This document shows, in pieces, positions 28,731-35,571 of a DNA stretch of 64,000 bases (positions are counted from its first letter, which is position 1; the number at the start of each line of letters is the position of its first letter). The position numbers and the translations under genes are program-made. The stretch covers positions 1,426,001 through 1,490,000 of the forward strand of contig NZ_RQHT01000014.1 of the NCBI RefSeq assembly GCF_004770905.1, written 5' to 3'. The notes beneath the pieces were generated by a model. It searched no databases and had not been told where the DNA came from. It was given only the letters and a program-made list of their open reading frames with translations. Source of the DNA: Leptospira bandrabouensis (GTDB lineage Bacteria; Spirochaetota; Leptospiria; Leptospirales; Leptospiraceae).

Positions 28731-29489
28731 TTGACTGGAACCGAAAGTAGTCCAGAATTCATAAGAGATCGTTGGTGTGTTGCATTCTCTGATTTGGCCG
28801 TTTTAAAAAGCAATCTGGGTGATGTCGTACCTGACTTTGATAAATTTATTAAGAATTGTGTTGATAATAATTTAATCAAAAAAAGCAATATGGAAGTTGA
28901 TACTGGAGCCGTATTGAGCTACTATTCTCAAGGGCTCGGAACATTCGAAAGGACTAAATTTTACGAAGGGAAAACGGATAGTTTGCCAATGACAGTAGAA
29001 GAAAGAGATCGAAGGTATCAAAGTCTTGGAGATGACTTACTTAAACACAACCTTACTGCTGTAACCCTGAGAGTCCATGATGGTCACACAATTAGTCTCC
29101 ACCGCAACCCACCAGATGTAAACGGTAAGGTGACATACTCGGTAGTTGATACAGGAAATTCAAAAATGAATGGAAGTATTTTTGATCCCGAAAATCCACT
29201 TAGTGACAGTGAATTGTCCGAAAAACTTATCCGGGCCATCGATGCAGGACGTGTCACTGAAGGTAGTGTTGTGCAAGTAAGCATTGATACGAACGGCGAC
29301 GGCATTCACAACCATTTTACATTAGGAAGAGTCTACATAAATAATGGACAGCCTTCAATAATGATAAACGATCATTCTTCCTCAATCCGTCAAAATGTAG
29401 ACTGGCTGGACCTGAATCATGGTAGCGCTGAAAAAGGGAAGGGGCTCAATATATTGCGTTTGTTCACAACGGATGTAAAGGCGAAATAA
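28731..29489 (+). CDS. Orphan peptidase-like toxin cassette 2 (no proper start)
   Basis: The 252-residue frame opens at a TTG without a Shine-Dalgarno; the frame upstream is open only to the stop of the preceding lipoprotein gene. It repeats cassette 1: Cys16 in DRWCVAF, His119 in GHTISLHRN and Asp140 in VTYSVVDTGNS, with a shared block of 26 identical bases (29157-29182 and 27854-27879). It then continues with an extra segment missing from cassette 1, containing SIDTNGDGIHNHFTLGRVY and INDHSSS. This looks like a C-terminal module without its core, expressed only if recombined onto the core gene. The next lipoprotein gene overlaps it by one base. Confidence 0.6.
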   Translation: MTGTESSPEFIRDRWCVAFSDLAVLKSNLGDVVPDFDKFIKNCVDNNLIKKSNMEVDTGAVLSYYSQGLGTFERTKFYEGKTDSLPMTVEERDRRYQSLGDDLLKHNLTAVTLRVHDGHTISLHRNPPDVNGKVTYSVVDTGNSKMNGSIFDPENPLSDSELSEKLIRAIDAGRVTEGSVVQVSIDTNGDGIHNHFTLGRVYINNGQPSIMINDHSSSIRQNVDWLDLNHGSAEKGKGLNILRLFTTDVKAK

Positions 29490-30208
29490 TGAATCTAATT
29501 AAAAAAATACTTTTAGTTATCTTCGGATGCATTCCGATTTCATTTTTCTCAACATCGTGCCAAAAATACCGAGGGTTAACTTTGGAAGTAAGTAGACCTA
29601 CTATTTATGATGCTGGTCACACCATAGCAGAGGTAGCAGAAGTCTCCTTTACCGAAGAAGAATTACGAATTGTTCCAAGGTATTGTTTGGAAATAAATTT
29701 TATAAATAAAAAACTCAGAGCAGCCTTTTATAATGAACAGTATGTAAAGAAAAAACCAATCATTGACCTTCCTTTACTCGAAGATGATAAATATTTGTAT
29801 GTACAAGCCAAGAATGGAGGCAAAGTTTTCATCTTTGTCGGGGGATCAGGGTCCAAGTCTGATAAAAAAAGTTACATTTATATCTCCTCGAATAGAAATA
29901 CTATAGAAGAAAATTCCCAAAATGACGATTACTCTGCTTTTAATAGTAGAACCGGGGGGAATGATAAGTTTTTTAAAAGGAGGGCACGTTATGCCGTACC
30001 TGTCTTTCCAGTTTCCAATGAAAACAGTCGACGTTACAATACAATGGAATACTGTGTTAACCAACTTCCTGAATTCTATGATGACGCAGTTAAAGAATAT
30101 GAGTTGCGCCTAAAAGAAGAAGTCGAGGGTGGCAAAAGATATATGGAAAAGGAAAGCGAACTGTATGAAAGATTAAAGAAAGAAGGAAAAACACTAAGTA
30201 ATCCGTAA
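29489..30208 (+). CDS. Lipoprotein, candidate immunity protein 2
   Basis: The 239-residue product has a basic N-terminus (NLIKKILLVIFGC), a hydrophobic stretch and a lipobox FSTSC. No known family is recognised in the mature part. It contains a beta-rich centre (LYVQAKNGGKVFIFVGG) and a charged, helical C-terminus (KEYELRLKEEVEGGKRYMEK). The ATG overlaps the stop of toxin-like cassette 2 (TAATG), implying translational coupling. It is unrelated in sequence to candidate immunity proteins 1 and 3, as expected if each lipoprotein is matched to its own cassette. The function is inferred from context. Confidence 0.6.
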   Translation: MNLIKKILLVIFGCIPISFFSTSCQKYRGLTLEVSRPTIYDAGHTIAEVAEVSFTEEELRIVPRYCLEINFINKKLRAAFYNEQYVKKKPIIDLPLLEDDKYLYVQAKNGGKVFIFVGGSGSKSDKKSYIYISSNRNTIEENSQNDDYSAFNSRTGGNDKFFKRRARYAVPVFPVSNENSRRYNTMEYCVNQLPEFYDDAVKEYELRLKEEVEGGKRYMEKESELYERLKKEGKTLSNP

Positions 30209-30229
30209 GATTAGTATACTATACTAATC
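30209..30229. repeat. 21-bp near-perfect palindrome at cassette boundary
   Basis: GATTAGTATA (30209-30218) and TATACTAATC (30220-30229) form a perfect inverted repeat around one base. It begins at the base after the stop of the second lipoprotein gene and ends where the start-less frame of cassette 3 opens. It is AT-rich with no T-run, so it is a weak terminator candidate; a recombination or protein-binding site is also possible. Confidence 0.5.
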
Positions 30230-30530
30230 TATTCTCTCCTTCCCCCAAGTTCACCGTTTCCAACTAATAGAGCAGATTGGTAGTGACGGGAAGATTAGGG
30301 AAACATTATTTGAGAAAAAACTATTCTCTGACGGATATAACCAACTAGATGCCACTAAAACTTTTACTGCCAATGGGATTCAAGTTAGGGAAACTAAAAT
30401 TGGTAAAATTAACCAAAACCTAGATACTGTAAACAAAAGCCTTAAGGATTTAAAATTAAAAGATTCTAATGGTGACGCAATCAATCTCGACGGAACGATT
30501 CGTAACTATGAAGGCACAGATTACAGTGGG
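30228..30530 (+). pseudogene. Start-less coding stretch, neck of cassette 3
   Basis: The 101 codons upstream of ATG 30531 are open in the same frame and read as protein. They include EQIGSDGKIRETLFEKKLF and LKDLKLKDSNGDAINLDGTI. They contain no ATG, GTG or TTG; the frame is closed only by TAA at 30225-30227. The stretch resembles in style the helical linker near the end of the core gene (KLKIQLTGLTITKDGITKPL). It is best read as the neck of a larger protein that lost its 5' end, marking cassette 3 as an orphan C-terminal module. Confidence 0.6.
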
Positions 30531-31517
30531 ATGAGTGAAAGTCAAAAAATAGAGACTTTGAAAGCCGATGATGACGGAGTAAGGAAAAAAATTGATGATC
30601 TCAAAAAAATCCAAAGTGGCCTTGATAAAAAAAGTGAAAATTACAAACTGATCGATAAGATGATTAAGGATTTGGATGTTGTTTCTGGTAAAATTAAATT
30701 CCAAGAAAAACTATTGAGTGATCCGAAACTGGAAATTCGTCGAGGGATAGATGGTAAAATACTCCCAGAATCCTTGCTAGGCGAAGGTAGAATCATTTTG
30801 GATCCGAAAGACTTGCAAGAAATGCTGACAAGCGGTTATTTTACGCAGGATCCGGATCATATGGGTGCTATTATGAACTCTATTAAGGATAAAATCTTAG
30901 CTATGGATCCTTTCCCATTCAATGATTTGAAAGAAGCCATTCCAATGACCAACCCACAAGAATATAAAACTGTTTCTACTGACGTTAAAAAAATGTTTGA
31001 AGACAAGGATTTTGGGAAAAACGCATCCTCAGCAATTTGCTATAGCTTTGTAAACTTTGTCATGCAAAAAGCAAATGGAATCACAAAACAAGATTTTGCA
31101 AGTTGGTATATAGACAAAGTTAAAACACATGATATTGGTATCGGAACCAATAAAGCCGAGAAGAGAGGAATATTCCAAGGGACTGGGGATATAAACCGAA
31201 ATACTTACAAAACTGGCAGCAATGCTTCTGATGGAATTAATTATGGAACCTATCATAACGCAGACATTACTTCTAAAAACCAATTGCAAAATGAGATTAA
31301 GATGCTTAATCAGAGTTCGGCTAACACAGCGATTATATACATTGATACTGCACGAGATGGGTCTGCTGGCGATCACTTTATAACGGTAATACGGAACAAG
31401 GAAACAGGTGTTTGGGAAACAGCAGATCATACGAGCAACGAAAAGTGGAGGCGAGGAAATAATGCTTTTAGCGATGAAAATCTAAAAAATATTAAAAGGA
31501 TTACATATGTTGATTAA
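30531..31517 (+). CDS. Orphan peptidase-like toxin cassette 3
   Basis: The 328-residue frame from ATG 30531 has no signal peptide. Residues 1-160 are helical and coiled-coil-like. Residues of about 165-328 carry Cys170 (SSAICYSFVNF), His282 (GDHFITVIRN) and Asp299 (VWETADHTSN). This is the same Cys-His-Asp order as cassettes 1 and 2, but the sequence is otherwise diverged, so it is a distant member of the same fold. A papain/NlpC-like peptidase or amidase is the likely activity; the substrate is unknown. The lipoprotein gene after it overlaps its 3' end by 11 bp. No Shine-Dalgarno is evident at 30531, and the frame is open upstream. Confidence 0.6.
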   Translation: MSESQKIETLKADDDGVRKKIDDLKKIQSGLDKKSENYKLIDKMIKDLDVVSGKIKFQEKLLSDPKLEIRRGIDGKILPESLLGEGRIILDPKDLQEMLTSGYFTQDPDHMGAIMNSIKDKILAMDPFPFNDLKEAIPMTNPQEYKTVSTDVKKMFEDKDFGKNASSAICYSFVNFVMQKANGITKQDFASWYIDKVKTHDIGIGTNKAEKRGIFQGTGDINRNTYKTGSNASDGINYGTYHNADITSKNQLQNEIKMLNQSSANTAIIYIDTARDGSAGDHFITVIRNKETGVWETADHTSNEKWRRGNNAFSDENLKNIKRITYVD

Positions 31518-32307
31518 ATACATCTTATTATTTTTAGTTTTTCTTATTACAAATTGTAACACGAAAGCCGAAGTAAACGCACAAAGTTTGAATCCGAACT
31601 GCTTTATAGTTGGCAATCGTTCCAATAATTTCCCATTATTCATTAAGAAAAAGTTGAATATAAATATTTCTAAATTTGAAGAGGACTCTAAAGGCAGAGA
31701 ATATACATTAAAGATAGATGATAGAGAAGTAATTTTTCTAACCTATTCAACAGACGAACCTATTATACTACAATTTCATGAGAGGATAGGGGATATATTT
31801 CAGTTTCGGAGTCGAAATGGAAGCGCTTTCATAACTATTCAAAAAAGGAATGGATCCGAAGATTTAGAACTTTATGCGAGCCAGAAAGATGCTTTAAAAA
31901 AGCAAGATTTGATAACCAGTGGCTTTCTGCATAAATCAGTAACTTATGAAAATTGTTTAGAAAGAAATCGAATGAACCAACTCATGGAGGAGTATAAACG
32001 AGAGCTTGAATATGGCAGTGAGCCTGACGGAACCTTCTACAAAGTAGGGCCGGGCTATCATACAATCAATAAAGACTCAGTTCTCATGAGAGATTTTCCG
32101 TCTACACAAGGGAAGATCATTCAAAAACTTAAAAAAGGGGAAACTGTCGCTGTAATTGATGTGGAAACTGATTATGTAGAAATCGAACCATACGGGAAGA
32201 ATTATTGGATCAAAATTGAACTCTCGAATAGAAAAAGAGGCTATATCTTTGGAGCTTTTGTGCAGTGGAAAGAGGACTTCCCTCCTGGATATAAAATTGA
32301 AGATTAG
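31507..32307 (+). CDS. SH3b-domain lipoprotein, candidate immunity protein 3
   Basis: The 266-residue product has a signal peptide with lipobox LITNC (IKYILLFLVFLITNC). The C-terminal 90 residues read as a bacterial SH3 domain (SVLMRDFPSTQGKIIQKLKK, then GETVAVIDV and RGYIFGAFVQW). SH3b domains often bind peptidoglycan stem peptides, so this protein could shield the wall or hold the toxin's target site; that is inference. It overlaps cassette 3 by 11 bp and is the last gene of the island. A structured repeat follows directly. Confidence 0.65.
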   Translation: MLIKYILLFLVFLITNCNTKAEVNAQSLNPNCFIVGNRSNNFPLFIKKKLNINISKFEEDSKGREYTLKIDDREVIFLTYSTDEPIILQFHERIGDIFQFRSRNGSAFITIQKRNGSEDLELYASQKDALKKQDLITSGFLHKSVTYENCLERNRMNQLMEEYKRELEYGSEPDGTFYKVGPGYHTINKDSVLMRDFPSTQGKIIQKLKKGETVAVIDVETDYVEIEPYGKNYWIKIELSNRKRGYIFGAFVQWKEDFPPGYKIED

Positions 32308-32399
32308 TAACTGAAATAAAAATAATCCCGCGCCAGCGATTGAGCGGAAATCCTTTCCGTAGGAAAGATTGGAGCGGAAAGCGCGGTCGTTTCAGTTTA
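32308..32399. repeat. Structured palindromic element closing the island
   Basis: Nested inverted repeats make up this 92-bp stretch: ACTGAAA (32310-32316) with TTTCAGT (32391-32397), CCGCGC with GCGCGG (32381-32386), and an inner imperfect hairpin around TCCTTTCC/GGAAAGA. It also contains a direct repeat, GATTGAGCGGAAA (32338-32350) and GATTGGAGCGGAAA (32367-32380). It separates the last island gene from the convergent hydrolase gene. It looks like a small mobile or REP-like repeat, or a bidirectional terminator; copy number in the genome is unknown. Confidence 0.5.
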
Positions 32400-32460
32400 G
32401 AATTCCAATCCACCTAACCAATTCGAGGCGCCCCTATCTGCAATCTTATCGAAGCCTGTC

Positions 32461-33306
32461 TCAATCTTCTTTAATCTCCAAACAGCGTTTCATCCAATCC
32501 CAAGTTTCTTTTGGTTTTTCGAAGGGAAAAAAATGTGTGAAGCCGGGGAAGATGGTGACATCGGACTTGGGATGTTTTTTGGTTAGGAGGTCGGCATACT
32601 TTGGGCTACAGACTTCAAATTTTTCGGGAATGGCGATATGGTTTTCCGTTTTGATTCCATAAAAGTTTTTGAAGACATGGATGTGGGCATGTCCAAAGAT
32701 TCGGGCTTCGACTTTTGGATCACAACAAAGTTTGACTTCTGTGTCATGGCCAGTGCTGACGAAACAAGAGTTTAGATAATCTTCGAAGATGGATGGTTCG
32801 AAGTTGGCAAAGGCGGGAAATTTTCGAAACGACCGCCTAACAAGCTCTATGGATTTAAAATGAGTTCTTCTTTTTTTGGCACCTTTTGCCAAAGGGTTTT
32901 CTAAAAATTTAGAAAGAAGGATGAGTTTCCAACCTAAGATGACAGGATCCATCGCTAGAACTTTATCAAAACGATTTGGTTCTTTGGCAGCGGCAAGGAG
33001 TGAGGAAGCTCCACCAAGTGAGTGACCGATGATATTGGTTTTGGATATGGATTCATGGTCGAGGAGTGCGAGGATTTGGTCTCGAAACACATTCCAGTTA
33101 TTAAATTTTAAACTAAACTCGGAACGGCCATGTCCCAAAAAATCAGGAGCGATGACTCGGTAGTGTTTGGATAATAATTCAAAATAATAATTGTAACAGC
33201 CGGCACTATAACCATTGGCATGACAGAAAACGAGAACGGGACCCGGAGTTTCCGAATCTAAGTAAGCACATTCCCAGTTTCTGAACCGAAAGGATTTTTG
33301 TTTCAT
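32461..33306 (-). CDS. Alpha/beta hydrolase
   Basis: The product of about 281 residues has the family pattern: FCHANGYSAG (oxyanion), APDFLGHGRSE, the nucleophile elbow GHSLGGASS, and a final histidine in FPGFTHFFPFEKP. It resembles esterase/haloperoxidase-type hydrolases; substrate unknown. ATG 33306 is chosen because the N-terminus then begins just before the first beta strand. The longer frame (33360) adds only basic residues that overlap the divergent transporter gene. An AAGGG lies some 13 bases upstream, further than ideal. Confidence 0.8.
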   Translation of the reverse strand: MKQKSFRFRNWECAYLDSETPGPVLVFCHANGYSAGCYNYYFELLSKHYRVIAPDFLGHGRSEFSLKFNNWNVFRDQILALLDHESISKTNIIGHSLGGASSLLAAAKEPNRFDKVLAMDPVILGWKLILLSKFLENPLAKGAKKRRTHFKSIELVRRSFRKFPAFANFEPSIFEDYLNSCFVSTGHDTEVKLCCDPKVEARIFGHAHIHVFKNFYGIKTENHIAIPEKFEVCSPKYADLLTKKHPKSDVTIFPGFTHFFPFEKPKETWDWMKRCLEIKED

Positions 33307-33354
33307 TTTTCTATTTGACCCTTCCCGATTTAGATCGGATTTTGTCTCTATCTC

Positions 33355-33744
33355 ATGCAATTCCAGGTTATCCTCTTCTTCTGTATAGCTGTATTCTTCA
33401 ATGCATTGGCTAATATTTTAATCAAATCATCTTCCATGCAAGACCAAACCAAATCGTTGTCAGGTGGTCTTTGGGATACAATCTTTACGGTTCTTAATCC
33501 TTACTTTATTGGTGGGCTTGCTAGTTTTGGTTTGGCTTTACTTGGGTATCGTTATGTTTTAGGAAAAGGTTTGAAGTTATCACTGGCTTATCCTGTGTTT
33601 ACTTCTAGTGGTTTTATCATTGTTCTCATTGCCTCTTCCCTCTTTTTTAAAGAACGGCTGAATTTAACGCAGTGGATAGGGATTGCCTTTATTTTGATTG
33701 GCGTTTGGCTCACCGCCTTGCAAATGTTTGATGTTAAATCATAA
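33355..33744 (+). CDS. Small four-helix membrane transporter (EamA/SMR-like)
   Basis: The 129-residue protein has four hydrophobic helices and the end signature TQWIGIAFILIGVWLTAL, with a preceding helix containing GLKLSLAYPVF. This is the layout of small multidrug resistance proteins and half-size EamA transporters such as ArnE/ArnF-like proteins. The substrate is not evident. It is divergent from the hydrolase gene by 48 bp and lies 3 bp upstream of the sulfatase-like gene, so the latter pair may be one transcript. Confidence 0.75.
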   Translation: MQFQVILFFCIAVFFNALANILIKSSSMQDQTKSLSGGLWDTIFTVLNPYFIGGLASFGLALLGYRYVLGKGLKLSLAYPVFTSSGFIIVLIASSLFFKERLNLTQWIGIAFILIGVWLTALQMFDVKS

Positions 33745-33747
33745 ATC

Positions 33748-35547
33748 TTGAAACCAAACTCTGTTTCCATAAAACTAAAAACTTTCCTTTTTCTATTTTG
33801 TATCTTTTCGTTTTTCGTTTGTAAAAAAACAAGTTCAGATACTGAACCTGAATCCAATCTCCCTAACACAACAAAACGTCCGAATGTAATTTGGATTGTG
33901 ATTGATTCGCTTCGCGGTGATATCATTGGTCGTTATGGTGTCACACCTAACTTGGAATTGTTTGCGGAAAATGCAGTTACTTTCAAGTATCATTTGGTCA
34001 ATGCTGCTTGGACAAGACCATCCACACTTGTTTTTTTTACAGGCAAATATGCCTCAGCAAATCCTGTCAATTTTTGGGATTATCCTACCACAAAATCTGA
34101 GGTTGATGCTTTTTACAGGAGTGAAAAACGTCCTCTACCCAAGTTATTAAAAGATCATTCCTTTGTTACTTATATGGTGGGGAACAATCCGTTTTTAACC
34201 GATAAGTTTGGGTTAGGAGTGGATGTCGGCTTTGACCAGTTATACGATTTTTCTAATTACAGCGAAGACACAAAAAAAATTACCAAAAAAACATTTGAAG
34301 TTTTGAATGAAATTTCCTCACATGATAAACCGTTTTTTTTGTTTTTAAATTATAACGATCCGCATAAACCTTACACGCCACCCCAAGGATTTACAAACCG
34401 AATCCAAACGAACGAAGTTTTGGATGAACGGAAAATGAATTATTTGGGTGAGGTAGCTTTTGTTGATGAGGAACTTGGAAAAGTTTTTGCAGAACTAAAA
34501 AACAAAAATCTTTGGGAGAACACGATTGTTCTCATCACAGCGGACCACGGTGAGGTAATGCATGCCGCCCATGCCATCTCTCCTTTTACCGGGACCAATA
34601 CCTATTATGGACATGGCCAGGATTTATTTTTAGAAAATATCCATGTGCCACTACTGATAAAATTGCCGGGTTCTCATTTGAAACAGTCCATCCAAACCAT
34701 GACAAGATCCATTGATTTGTTTCCGACAGTACTCGATTATGTGGGTTTGCCGATTCCCAATTCGATCCAAGGAAAATCTTTAAAACCATTGATTGAAAAT
34801 AAAGAGACCACTAAACGAACGTACTACGGTGAAACTAGGTTTACACAAGGGTATGGAGAAGGACATGAGTTTCTTTTACAAAGGTCTTATCGGTTTCATG
34901 AACTTGGAAAATTTTGGTTAGGTTCTGTGGGGAGTGAGTTTTATTTGTATTCGGATACAAAAAAAGATCCGAACCAAGAAAATCCATTAAGAATTTCGAA
35001 TATTGCTACCATTCAGGATATGAAATTACAACCAGATTTGGAAAAAAAAATCCTTAGGTTTTGGAAACAAATTCGTTCGATGGAACCCAAACTGCCGTTA
35101 TATCATCTTTCCATCCAACCAGAATCAAAAGATACAGAAATTTTAATCCGTGTTCCCAGTGGAACCATTCGTATGGCATCTTATCCCTCAGATCTTCATT
35201 TGGAAGAAAAGGAAAAGTTGGTTCAAATCCAAACCAAACGAAAAGATCCTTTTGAAATTAGTTTTGAAGTGTATCCTGATGTGAGTTTTCCTGAATTTAG
35301 TGTATCGTTTTCTAAAAAACAAATTCCTAAATCAGAAATTTTTACAGGATACTTTGGAGTGAGTTTGGCATCTTGTCAGTCCAACTGTGATCTGTTATAT
35401 GAATCAGGTTCGAAGAGACCAGTCATCCATCCGAATGCAAAAGTTTATTTTTGGAAAGAAGGTGGCCAAAAAAAATCTTATTCTTCCAAACAAGAATTAG
35501 GAACCGATGCTTTAGAGATTCTAAAGAAACAAGGTTATGTGCAGTAG
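33748..35547 (+). CDS. Sulfatase-like lipoprotein (alkaline phosphatase superfamily)
   Basis: The 599-residue protein has a signal peptide with lipobox FSFFVC (Cys25). The sulfatase/phosphatase fold is shown by the metal motif VIDSLRGD (about 52-58), ITADHGEVMH, and the GHG metal His region (YYGHGQDLF). The nucleophile site reads AWTRPSTLVFFTGK, with Thr89 where classic sulfatases have a Cys or Ser that becomes formylglycine. It is therefore more probably a phosphohydrolase or phosphotransferase-like enzyme than a true sulfatase. The C-terminal 180 residues are unassigned beta-rich sequence. It starts with TTG 33748. Confidence 0.78.
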   Translation: MKPNSVSIKLKTFLFLFCIFSFFVCKKTSSDTEPESNLPNTTKRPNVIWIVIDSLRGDIIGRYGVTPNLELFAENAVTFKYHLVNAAWTRPSTLVFFTGKYASANPVNFWDYPTTKSEVDAFYRSEKRPLPKLLKDHSFVTYMVGNNPFLTDKFGLGVDVGFDQLYDFSNYSEDTKKITKKTFEVLNEISSHDKPFFLFLNYNDPHKPYTPPQGFTNRIQTNEVLDERKMNYLGEVAFVDEELGKVFAELKNKNLWENTIVLITADHGEVMHAAHAISPFTGTNTYYGHGQDLFLENIHVPLLIKLPGSHLKQSIQTMTRSIDLFPTVLDYVGLPIPNSIQGKSLKPLIENKETTKRTYYGETRFTQGYGEGHEFLLQRSYRFHELGKFWLGSVGSEFYLYSDTKKDPNQENPLRISNIATIQDMKLQPDLEKKILRFWKQIRSMEPKLPLYHLSIQPESKDTEILIRVPSGTIRMASYPSDLHLEEKEKLVQIQTKRKDPFEISFEVYPDVSFPEFSVSFSKKQIPKSEIFTGYFGVSLASCQSNCDLLYESGSKRPVIHPNAKVYFWKEGGQKKSYSSKQELGTDALEILKKQGYVQ

Positions 35548-35571
35548 TGGGTGATGAATTTATGATTCGAA

